A DNA stretch of 64,000 nucleotides. Origin: Microbacterium forte. Lineage in GTDB: Bacteria; Actinomycetota; Actinomycetes; Actinomycetales; Microbacteriaceae. The notes beneath the pieces were generated by a model that was not told the DNA's origin, did not search any database, and worked only from the letters and a program-made list of their open reading frames with translations. The stretch is from the NCBI RefSeq assembly GCF_031885415.1, contig NZ_CP116871.1:1798001-1862000 (forward strand), given 5' to 3'. Position numbers and translations under genes: made by a program. Below, one piece after another: positions 54,168-61,161 of this stretch (within the stretch, counting starts at the first letter, position 1; the number at the start of each line of letters is the position of its first letter).

Positions 54168-54368
54168 AGTCTGCAGTGCCTGCTGCCAGCACCACCGTGT
54201 GGGACGGTGACCGCAACTCGTGATTTGGGATCACGGATGCAGCAGGACCCGAGGGGTCGGGACGCAGACGATGCCATGGACGTGGGGTCCGTGGTCTGGG
54301 GAATATCTGGGGAAAACTATGGCGCACTGGGGAATTTTGCGTACATTCACGGCTCAAGGGGCCTCGGC
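54168..54368 (+). promoter_or_regulatory. Structured leader of the sugar-transferase gene with TGGGGAA repeats
   Basis: The leader contains the hairpin CGTGAT-TTGGG-ATCACG (54219-54235) and TGGGGAA repeats at 54297, 54308 and 54328. A GGAC/GTCC hairpin also lies near 54275. The same combination (TTGGGG-loop hairpin followed by two TGGGGAAT copies before an ATGG) recurs at 60360-60461. No known riboswitch class was recognised. Confidence 0.55.
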
Positions 54369-54372
54369 ATGA
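54319..54372 (+). CDS. 17-residue leader peptide (upstream ORF)
   Basis: ATG at 54319, with GGGGA 5 bases upstream, encodes MAHWGILRTFTAQGASA and stops with a TGA at 54370-54372 that overlaps the sugar-transferase ATG (ATGA). The peptide itself has no recognised role. The precise overlap suggests translational coupling or attenuation. Confidence 0.5.
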   Translation: MAHWGILRTFTAQGASA

Positions 54373-55901
54373 CTTCCGTCGAGGATGCTCTGAGCATCAC
54401 CCGCACGGGTACGGTCTTCACGCCGGTCGCTGCTCCTCGAGCCGCCAAGTCGGTCACGCGCACGGTGGTCACACCTCGCGTGTCCGCAACGCTGGAGCGA
54501 CGCCGTCAGTGGGAGCGGCGTTATCGGATGCGACTGCGGATCACGGATGCCGGGGTCATCCTGTTCGCAGTCGGAATCACAGCAGCGGTCCAGGTGATGA
54601 CCGGTGTCGCAGGGGAAGAGGCCCTGCGAACCGGCACTCTGCTGGGCACGCTCTGGTATCTGATGCTCGGCGCGCTGCACACCCGTGACGCAGCGCTGTT
54701 CCGCGCCAGCGCCACCGAGTACCGCGGTGTGGCACACGCCAGCGGGCTGGCGTTCGGGATCATCGCCATGCTCAGCGTCGTGCTCGGTTGGCAGACGACG
54801 CAGCTCGTGCTGCTCGTCGGCCTGCCGCTCGGTGTTCTCACGCTGCTCGTCACCCGCTGGGCGTGGCGGCACTGGCTGACGGCGCAGCGTGCGCGAGGGC
54901 GTTTCGCCTCGCGCACGCTCGTCGTCGGCAACCGCGACGACGTCGAGTACGTCATCCGCACCCTGCACCCGATCGGCGCCTCCGGGTATCAGGTCGTCGG
55001 CGCGACGCTGCTCGACGGCAACGCACGCGACGTCGAAGCCCGCGGCGCACAGTTCCCGGTGCTCGGCAACGTCAACTCGGTCTCGACCGTGGCCGCCGAG
55101 CTGGGCGCTGACACGATCATCGTCGCGAGCCGTCCCGACGGCGAGCCCGATTTCGTGAAGCACCTCAGCTGGCAGCTCGAGGGCACCGCAGCAGAACTCG
55201 TGCTCTCCAGCCGCCTCACCGACGTCGCCGGTCCGCGCATCTCCTTCGCACCGGTCGAGGGGCTTCCGCTCATCCAGGTGCAGATCCCCTCGTACGAGGG
55301 CGGTCAGCACGTGCTCAAGCGTGCACTCGACATCGCCGTCGCATCCGTCGCGCTCATCCCGATCGCACTGATCACGCCGATCCTCGCCCTGCTCGTGAAG
55401 CTCGACTCGCCGGGGCCCCTGTTCTTCTCTCAGGAGCGCGTCGGCCGAGATGGCCGCACCTTCCAGATCATGAAGTTCCGCTCGATGAAGACCGATGCCG
55501 AGCAGCAGCTCGCGACGCTCAAAGAGCAGAACGAGGGCGCCGGCCTGCTGTTCAAGATGAAGGACGACCCGCGTGTCACCCGAGTCGGCCGGATCCTGCG
55601 CAAGCTGTCGCTCGACGAGCTGCCGCAGTTCTGGAACGTCCTCATCGGAGACATGAGCGTCGTGGGTCCGCGCCCGCCGCTTCCTTCCGAGGTCACCGCC
55701 TACGACGGCACCGTGTTCCGTCGTCTCTACATCAAGCCGGGCATCACGGGTCTGTGGCAGGTCTCCGGCCGCAGCGACCTCTCGTGGGACGAGAGCGTTC
55801 GTCTCGACCTGCGCTACGTCGAGAACTGGTCGGTCATGAACGACCTGCAGATCATGTGGCGCACTGCCAAGGTCATGGTGCGGCCCAGCGGGGCATACTA
55901 G
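54369..55901 (+). CDS. Polyprenyl-phosphate sugar-1-phosphate transferase (WbaP/CpsE-type)
   Basis: A 510-residue priming transferase of exopolysaccharide synthesis. Basic N-terminus, four helices (about 60-165), a cytoplasmic Rossmann-like CoA-binding region, then another helix and the catalytic domain (about 313 onward) with SPGPLFFSQERVGRDG, MKFRSM and LDELPQFWNVLIGDMSVVGPRPP. It loads the first sugar phosphate onto the lipid carrier. The start ATG has AAGGGG upstream and overlaps a 17-residue upstream ORF. First large gene of the locus. Confidence 0.93.
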   Translation: MTSVEDALSITRTGTVFTPVAAPRAAKSVTRTVVTPRVSATLERRRQWERRYRMRLRITDAGVILFAVGITAAVQVMTGVAGEEALRTGTLLGTLWYLMLGALHTRDAALFRASATEYRGVAHASGLAFGIIAMLSVVLGWQTTQLVLLVGLPLGVLTLLVTRWAWRHWLTAQRARGRFASRTLVVGNRDDVEYVIRTLHPIGASGYQVVGATLLDGNARDVEARGAQFPVLGNVNSVSTVAAELGADTIIVASRPDGEPDFVKHLSWQLEGTAAELVLSSRLTDVAGPRISFAPVEGLPLIQVQIPSYEGGQHVLKRALDIAVASVALIPIALITPILALLVKLDSPGPLFFSQERVGRDGRTFQIMKFRSMKTDAEQQLATLKEQNEGAGLLFKMKDDPRVTRVGRILRKLSLDELPQFWNVLIGDMSVVGPRPPLPSEVTAYDGTVFRRLYIKPGITGLWQVSGRSDLSWDESVRLDLRYVENWSVMNDLQIMWRTAKVMVRPSGAY

Positions 55902-55902
55902 T

Positions 55903-55979
55903 CACAGAACACTGTGGTTCGGTCCGCCGGGGAGGCGGATGCAGAACCGTGACGCAGTGAAGTGGGTGCGGAAGCACCC
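55903..55979 (+). other. Intergenic RNA with three perfect hairpins
   Basis: Directly after the sugar-transferase stop: CACAG-AACA-CTGTG (55903-55916), TCCGCC-GGGGA-GGCGGA (55923-55939) and GGGTGC-GGAA-GCACCC (55964-55979), all with perfect stems. The next gene starts at 56000 after AGGGGA. Partial termination, RNA processing or translational control are possible. Confidence 0.55.
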
Positions 55980-55999
55980 GACATGAGGGGAAAATCACC

Positions 56000-57148
56000 G
56001 TGCCATCAACCGTCCGGATACTTGGCACCCATGGCGTTCCCGCCGCCTACGGCGGCTTCGAGACGGCCGCCGAGAACGTCGGCCTGTACCTGCGCGAGCA
56101 GGGGTGGAACGTCATCGTCTACTGTCAGATCCCCGGGGAGGGGCCGACGACGGTGGATGAATGGAACGGCCTGCAGCGCGTTCTGATCCACGAGCCCCGC
56201 GAGGGCTGGAAGGGGACCTCGGCGTTCGACCTGACCTCCACCCGTCACGCGATGCGCGCGCACTCGGATGGCGATGTCTGGCTCACCTTCGGCTACAACA
56301 CCGGCGTGTTCGACGTGATCCCCCGGCTTCGCCGGATCCCCAATGTCATCAACATGGACGGCATGGAGTGGACCCGCAAGCGGTGGGGGGTCGTGAAACA
56401 GGGGATCCTGCTCGCCAACGAACGCCTGGCCGGCCTCGTGGGAGACGTGCTGATCGCAGACCACCCGGTGATCGCGACGTACCTGCGTCGGCACTTCGGG
56501 AAGAAGCGGGTGCAGACGATCACCTACGGCGCGCACGAGGTCACCGAGGCGCCGACGGGCCCCGTCGAGGCGCTTGGCCTCGTCCCCGATCAGTACGCGA
56601 CGATCGTCTGCCGCCCGATCCCCGAGAACTCGGTGCTCGAGATCGTGAAGGCGTGGTCGTCCGAGAAACGCGGCATGCCGCTCGTGGTCGTGGGTCCCTA
56701 CGGAGATGATGATCCATACCATCTCGCCGTGCGCGCCGCAGCCTCCGATGAGGTCCTGTTCCCGGGGGCGATCTTCGAACCCGAGCGTCTGCAGTCGCTC
56801 CGCTTCCACTCCGCTCTCTACCTGCACGGGCACACGGTGGGCGGCACCAACCCGTCACTGGTCGAGGCGATGGCCGCGGGCAACGCCGTGATCGCCCATG
56901 ACAATCCCTACAACACCTGGGTCGCCGGACCCGACAACGCCTACTTCACCGGAACCGACGATCTCGCCGGCCTGCTCGACGATGTGCTCTCCGATGACAG
57001 CAGAAGGCGGCGCATGGGTGCCGCCAGCCGTGACCGTTTCCACGCTGAGTTCACGTGGACCAAGATCGGCTCCGAGTATGAACACGCTCTTCGCACCGCG
57101 CTCGCGCGTCGCGGGCACGTACAGCAGCAGACAGGGGTAAACGCATGA
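56000..57148 (+). CDS. DUF1972/GT4-type glycosyltransferase (rhamnosyltransferase-like)
   Basis: A 382-residue glycosyltransferase. The DUF1972 N-terminal domain has GTHGVPAAYGGFETAAENVG, characteristic of Cps2T/WcaL-like transferases that add rhamnose to the first sugar. The C-terminal GT-B half contains GGTNPSLVEAMAAGNAVIAHDNPYN. Acts at the cytoplasmic side on the lipid-linked oligosaccharide. GTG start; overlaps the next gene by 4 bp. Confidence 0.9.
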   Translation: MPSTVRILGTHGVPAAYGGFETAAENVGLYLREQGWNVIVYCQIPGEGPTTVDEWNGLQRVLIHEPREGWKGTSAFDLTSTRHAMRAHSDGDVWLTFGYNTGVFDVIPRLRRIPNVINMDGMEWTRKRWGVVKQGILLANERLAGLVGDVLIADHPVIATYLRRHFGKKRVQTITYGAHEVTEAPTGPVEALGLVPDQYATIVCRPIPENSVLEIVKAWSSEKRGMPLVVVGPYGDDDPYHLAVRAAASDEVLFPGAIFEPERLQSLRFHSALYLHGHTVGGTNPSLVEAMAAGNAVIAHDNPYNTWVAGPDNAYFTGTDDLAGLLDDVLSDDSRRRRMGAASRDRFHAEFTWTKIGSEYEHALRTALARRGHVQQQTGVNA

Positions 57149-58260
57149 TCGATGTCGCAGTGGTCGGACTCGGGAAGATGGGGCTGTCTCATCTTTCGAT
57201 GATCAAGGCCCACCCCGACGTGAATCTGGTGGGGGTGTGCGACGCCACCGGGTATCTGCTCGACATCCTGGCCAAGTACACCGGGGTCAAGCCCTACAAG
57301 GACCTCGACAAGATGCTCGACGAGGCCCGCCCGCAGGCCATCATCATCGCGACGCCGACGCATCTGCACGCCGGGATGATCCGGAACGCACTCGAGCGCG
57401 GCATCCACGTCTTCTGCGAGAAGCCGCTCGTGATCGATCCGGCCGACAGCATCGAGCTCACCGCGCTCGCCGAGCAGAAGGGACTCGTCACGCAGGTCGG
57501 TTATCACAACCGCTTCGTCGGTGCTTTCAGCGAGGTCAAGCGCCTGCTCGACCTCGACGCCATCGGCACCGTCAACACGGCCCTCGCCGAGGCGTACGGC
57601 CCCGTCGTGCTGAAGCCCGCCGGGCGCACCTGGCGCAGCGAGCGCGCGACCGGGGGCGGCTGCCTCTACGATTACGCGGCCCATCCGCTGAACCTCCTCA
57701 CCTGGTATCTCGGCACGCCGGACTCGGTGAGCGGAAGCCAGTTGACGAGCATCTTCTCGGCGCAGATCGACGATGCGGTCGCGAGCACGCTGCACTACCC
57801 GAACGGCACGGCGCAGATCATCTCGAACTGGTCCGACGAGTCGCAGCGCAAGATGACGACCAAGATCACCCTCTGGGGAACGAACGGGCGGATCTACGCC
57901 GACCGGCAGGAGATTCACGTCTACCTGCGCGACACCGCGACCATCCCCGACGGATATCGCGTCGGCTGGAACGTGCGGTACACGACCGACCTGACGGAAG
58001 CGCCCTGGTTCTATCTTCGGGGCGAGGAGTACAGCGCTCAGCTCGACTCGTTCGTGCAGCGCGCTCAGGCGGGCGCGTCCGCCGGGCTCAACGACTTCGC
58101 CTCAGCGGCGGTCACCGACAGGGTGATCTCGATGATCAGCGAAGATGCTCTGCGCGACGGTTCACGGCTCACCGCCGACGCCGCGTCCGATCTTGCAGTG
58201 AACACGGCACCGAAGGGGCGCATCGCGGCAGCACTGACCGCACTGCGCGGAGGGAAATGA
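57145..58260 (+). CDS. Gfo/Idh/MocA-family oxidoreductase of the polysaccharide locus
   Basis: A 371-residue NAD-dependent dehydrogenase. VAVVGLGKMGLSHL is the Rossmann motif and FCEKPLVIDPADS the family hallmark. The C-terminal domain includes GGGCLYDYAAHPLNLLTWYLG. In such loci these enzymes oxidise a nucleotide sugar, for example at C3 before transamination. No aminotransferase is visible here. It overlaps both neighbours. Confidence 0.88.
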   Translation: MIDVAVVGLGKMGLSHLSMIKAHPDVNLVGVCDATGYLLDILAKYTGVKPYKDLDKMLDEARPQAIIIATPTHLHAGMIRNALERGIHVFCEKPLVIDPADSIELTALAEQKGLVTQVGYHNRFVGAFSEVKRLLDLDAIGTVNTALAEAYGPVVLKPAGRTWRSERATGGGCLYDYAAHPLNLLTWYLGTPDSVSGSQLTSIFSAQIDDAVASTLHYPNGTAQIISNWSDESQRKMTTKITLWGTNGRIYADRQEIHVYLRDTATIPDGYRVGWNVRYTTDLTEAPWFYLRGEEYSAQLDSFVQRAQAGASAGLNDFASAAVTDRVISMISEDALRDGSRLTADAASDLAVNTAPKGRIAAALTALRGGK

Positions 58261-58262
58261 CC

Positions 58263-59150
58263 ATGACGACACCCACGCGAACCATGGACCGGCTTCTGTT
58301 CGGTGACAACCAGTTCTTCGGCGTCAATCACATGTCCGAAGAGAAGGCCCGCGCTCAGCAGATGCGGTTCCAGGACACCGGTGCGATCATGGGGGTGCTC
58401 GATGCCGCGTACGACGAGGGCGTTCACACGTTCATGTGCACCACGCATGATCGCATCTCGGAGGTGACCGACCACGTCCGCGCACATCCGGACCGTTATG
58501 CGGACATGACGTTCTTCCCGTGCATGCCGTATGCGCACAAGTACGCGAACGCTGTGACGGAAGACGGGTTCCTCGGCGCGATCCGCAAGTTCCTCCCCGA
58601 GGAAGGGCTGCTCGACAGCATCGCGCGCGGCACGTCGTCGCTCGCTCGCAAGGACATCGAAGGCGTGACGACCCTGCTCATCGACGCCGAGATGAAGATG
58701 TTCGAGGGGCTCGACACCCCCGTCATCTGGCTGCAGAACGTGGTCGTCGATCTGCTGTCGGGTCTGGGCTTCACCGACGCCTTCCGGATCTTCGCCGACC
58801 ACGTGCGCAAGCGCTACAACGCGGAGCCCGGTTTCATCACCATGAACCTCCCTCGATTGCTCGATGACCTCGACAAGGCCGGCGTCGAGAACCCGATCGT
58901 GTGCTCCAACATCAACAAGCTGGGGTTCCGCATGTCCGGCGGAGTCGAGGCGTACCGTGACGCCATGGAGAAGCGCCAGTTCCGTGCCGTCGCGATGTCG
59001 GTGTATGCGAGTGGCGCGATCCCGCCTCGCGAAGCCATCGAATGGGTGACCTCGCTGCCGAACCTCGAGTCGATCGTCTTCGGCGCATCCAGCCGTGCGA
59101 ACATCGCATCGACGGTGAGCCTGGTCGACGAGTACTGGCCTCAGCGCTGA
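58263..59150 (+). CDS. Conserved protein of unknown function in the polysaccharide locus
   Basis: A 295-residue cytoplasmic protein that I do not recognise. It begins with DRLLFGDNQFFGVNHMSEEKA and has alternating strand-helix character with VHTFMCTTHDRISE, MTFFPCMPYAHKYANA and ESIVFGASSRANI, which suggest a TIM-barrel aldolase- or reductase-like fold. It lies directly after the oxidoreductase (possible ATG at 58257 overlapping its stop, but GGAGGG is spaced for 58263) and 1 bp before a glycosyltransferase, so a role in making a sugar precursor is likely. Confidence 0.75.
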   Translation: MTTPTRTMDRLLFGDNQFFGVNHMSEEKARAQQMRFQDTGAIMGVLDAAYDEGVHTFMCTTHDRISEVTDHVRAHPDRYADMTFFPCMPYAHKYANAVTEDGFLGAIRKFLPEEGLLDSIARGTSSLARKDIEGVTTLLIDAEMKMFEGLDTPVIWLQNVVVDLLSGLGFTDAFRIFADHVRKRYNAEPGFITMNLPRLLDDLDKAGVENPIVCSNINKLGFRMSGGVEAYRDAMEKRQFRAVAMSVYASGAIPPREAIEWVTSLPNLESIVFGASSRANIASTVSLVDEYWPQR

Positions 59151-59151
59151 C

Positions 59152-60291
59152 ATGCCGAAGGGTGACCCGAACGTCGTCCTGATCGCCAACCCCGGCTCCG
59201 ACCTCTACGGCTCGGATCGGATGGTTCTCGAGACCGTCCGCGCGCTCGTCGGCGCGGGGCGGAGGGTCGTGGTGACCGTGCCCATGGCAGGGCCCCTCGT
59301 GCCGCTGCTCGAGGAAGCCGGAGCCGAGGTCGTCGAGTGCGCGACGCCGATCGTCCGCAAGGGCCTGCTGAACGCACGGGGACTCGTGGAGCTGGTCGTG
59401 ACGACGATCAAGGCCGTCGGCCCCGGGCTCAGACTCATCCGACGCGTCGACCCCGGCGCGGTGATCGTGAACACCATCACTCCCCCGCTGTGGATCCTCC
59501 TCGGCCGCATCAGCCGACGCCGCACGGTCTGTCACGTGCACGAGGGTGAGGGCTCCGTCGCCGGCATCGTGCGCCGCGCCCTGTACCTGCCGCTCGTGTT
59601 CAGCGATCGCGTCATCGCGAACAGCGACTTCACGCGTCGCGTCCTGGCGTCCTCCGCTCCTCGGGTCCGCGACAGGACGATCGTGGTGCACAACGCGGTC
59701 CCCGGTCCAGGTGAGGTCGTTCCACCGCGAATCGCGCTCACCGCCCCGACGCGCCTCCTCTACGTCGGTCGACTGTCACATCGCAAGGGCGTGCATGTGG
59801 CGGTCGATGCGCTCGACGCGCTCGTCCGCGAGGATCGCGACGTTCGTCTCGACGTGGTCGGCGCTGTCTTCCCCGGCAACGAGGCATACCTCGATGAGCT
59901 TCGCGCCCAGGTCGCCCGCTGCGGACTCGAGGATCGGGTGTCCTTCCTGGGATTCAAGTCGTCGGTGTGGGACGACCTCGCGCGCAGCGACATCGCCGTG
60001 ATCACCTCCCTGGTCGACGAGACGTTCGGCAACACCGCCGTCGAGGCCGCTCTCGCCGCGCGTCCTGCGGTGGTGAGTAAGGTCGGTGGTCTGCCGGAAG
60101 CAGTGAGTTCGTCGCAGAGCGCGACGCTCGTGGCCCCCGGCGACGCTGCTGCGCTCGCGGCGGCGATCGCTGCCAAGATCGACGATTGGCCCTCGCAGGC
60201 AACGCTCGCCGTATCGGATTCCTCGGCAGTCGCGGACGCGTTCTCGGTCGATCGGTACACCGACGGGATCCTCGCCGCACTTCCTCGCTGA
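59152..60291 (+). CDS. GT4-family glycosyltransferase
   Basis: A 379-residue GT-B enzyme. ANPGSDLYGSDRMVLET is the N-terminal acceptor-side motif and RLLYVGRLSHRKGVHVAVDAL begins the donor domain. DETFGNTAVEAALAARPAVVSKVGGLPE is the E(x7)E-type donor-binding signature. It has no transmembrane segment and would extend the lipid-linked oligosaccharide. It starts 1 bp after the preceding stop. Confidence 0.93.
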   Translation: MPKGDPNVVLIANPGSDLYGSDRMVLETVRALVGAGRRVVVTVPMAGPLVPLLEEAGAEVVECATPIVRKGLLNARGLVELVVTTIKAVGPGLRLIRRVDPGAVIVNTITPPLWILLGRISRRRTVCHVHEGEGSVAGIVRRALYLPLVFSDRVIANSDFTRRVLASSAPRVRDRTIVVHNAVPGPGEVVPPRIALTAPTRLLYVGRLSHRKGVHVAVDALDALVREDRDVRLDVVGAVFPGNEAYLDELRAQVARCGLEDRVSFLGFKSSVWDDLARSDIAVITSLVDETFGNTAVEAALAARPAVVSKVGGLPEAVSSSQSATLVAPGDAAALAAAIAAKIDDWPSQATLAVSDSSAVADAFSVDRYTDGILAALPR

Positions 60292-60320
60292 AGGTCTAGC
60301 GAGATCTATCCACAGGACTC

Positions 60321-60458
60321 TTGTCCCCCATCCAGTGGACATGATACGATCGCGCTCACTGGGGATAGCGTCATTTGGGGATGACGCAAGCCGATCGACT
60401 CGTTCTGAACGGGCCGACATCGGCAACCCTGATTGGGGAATCTGGGGAATCGACAATC
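60321..60458 (+). promoter_or_regulatory. Promoter and TGGGGA-repeat leader of the lipoprotein gene
   Basis: TTGTCC (60321-60326) and TACGAT (60345-60350), 18 bp apart, give a transcription start near 60357. The leader holds GCGTCAT-TTGGGG-ATGACGC (60368-60387), TGGGGATA at 60360, and TGGGGAAT at 60434 and 60443, just before the ATG at 60459. The design matches the leader at 54168-54368. Confidence 0.6.
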
Positions 60459-61097
60459 ATGGTGATTGCGCGTACAAGCATGTCCATCGCGGCCCTCGCG
60501 CTCTGCGTGAGCCTGGTCGCCTGCAGCGGCACTGGGGAGCCGTCGAGCGGAGCGGATCCGACGGTCACATCGTCGGCGACTCCCGCTCCTGAACCGTCCG
60601 CGAGCTCCGCGCCGTCGGCGAACTCGGGAGCGACCACCCCCGACGAGCCTGTCGCGAAGATCGAGCGTGCGGGGCACTCGGATGCACCGACCGTGAAGGC
60701 GGATCCGGCGGACACCTCGGATGCCGTGTCCTACGACGACGGCGTCAGCGTCCGCATCGACGACGTGTCGTTCGGCAAGGAGACGTCGCAGGGACCAGGG
60801 AGCTTTCCGGGCCGCGAATACGCCCGACTGACGATCACGATCGACAACGGCTCCTCCGACTCGATCGACCTCGGCACGTCGGTGCTCACGGTGCTCGATG
60901 CGAGCGGCGCGACCGCGGTGCGCGTCTACGCCGCCGAAGCGGAGGTCACCGACTTCGCCGGCACGGTGGCCGCAGGCAAGAGCGCCACCGCGACCTACGC
61001 CTTCGCGCTCCCCGTGGATGCGCGCGACGAGGTCACCGTGGTCGTCGACTTCGACGGCGACCATACATCCGCCGTCTTCCGCGGAGGGCTCGGCTGA
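60459..61097 (+). CDS. Secreted lipoprotein with a DUF4352-like beta domain
   Basis: A 212-residue lipoprotein. The signal has ALCVSLVAC as lipobox region, followed by a Ser/Thr/Pro-rich linker to about residue 85. A folded C-terminal domain then contains REYARLTITIDNGSSDSIDLG, VTDFAGTVAAGKSATATYAF and VTVVVDFDGDH, the pattern of immunoglobulin-like DUF4352 proteins. It probably sits on the outer face of the membrane and may interact with the exported polysaccharide. ATG 60459 is chosen from the leader motif; ATG 60480 is an alternative. Confidence 0.75.
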   Translation: MVIARTSMSIAALALCVSLVACSGTGEPSSGADPTVTSSATPAPEPSASSAPSANSGATTPDEPVAKIERAGHSDAPTVKADPADTSDAVSYDDGVSVRIDDVSFGKETSQGPGSFPGREYARLTITIDNGSSDSIDLGTSVLTVLDASGATAVRVYAAEAEVTDFAGTVAAGKSATATYAFALPVDARDEVTVVVDFDGDHTSAVFRGGLG

Positions 61098-61161
61098 CAT
61101 GTCCACGCTGAGCCCGTCCGCGACCACCGATTCCGACCGCTTCTCGACACGAGGAACCTCC

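Noticed and set aside
54207..54368. N-terminal extension of the sugar transferase from a GTG at 54207
   Set aside because: The extra 54 residues are non-hydrophobic, unlike any family N-terminus, and run through the hairpin and TGGGGAA repeats. The ATG at 54369 has AAGGGG upstream and gives family length.
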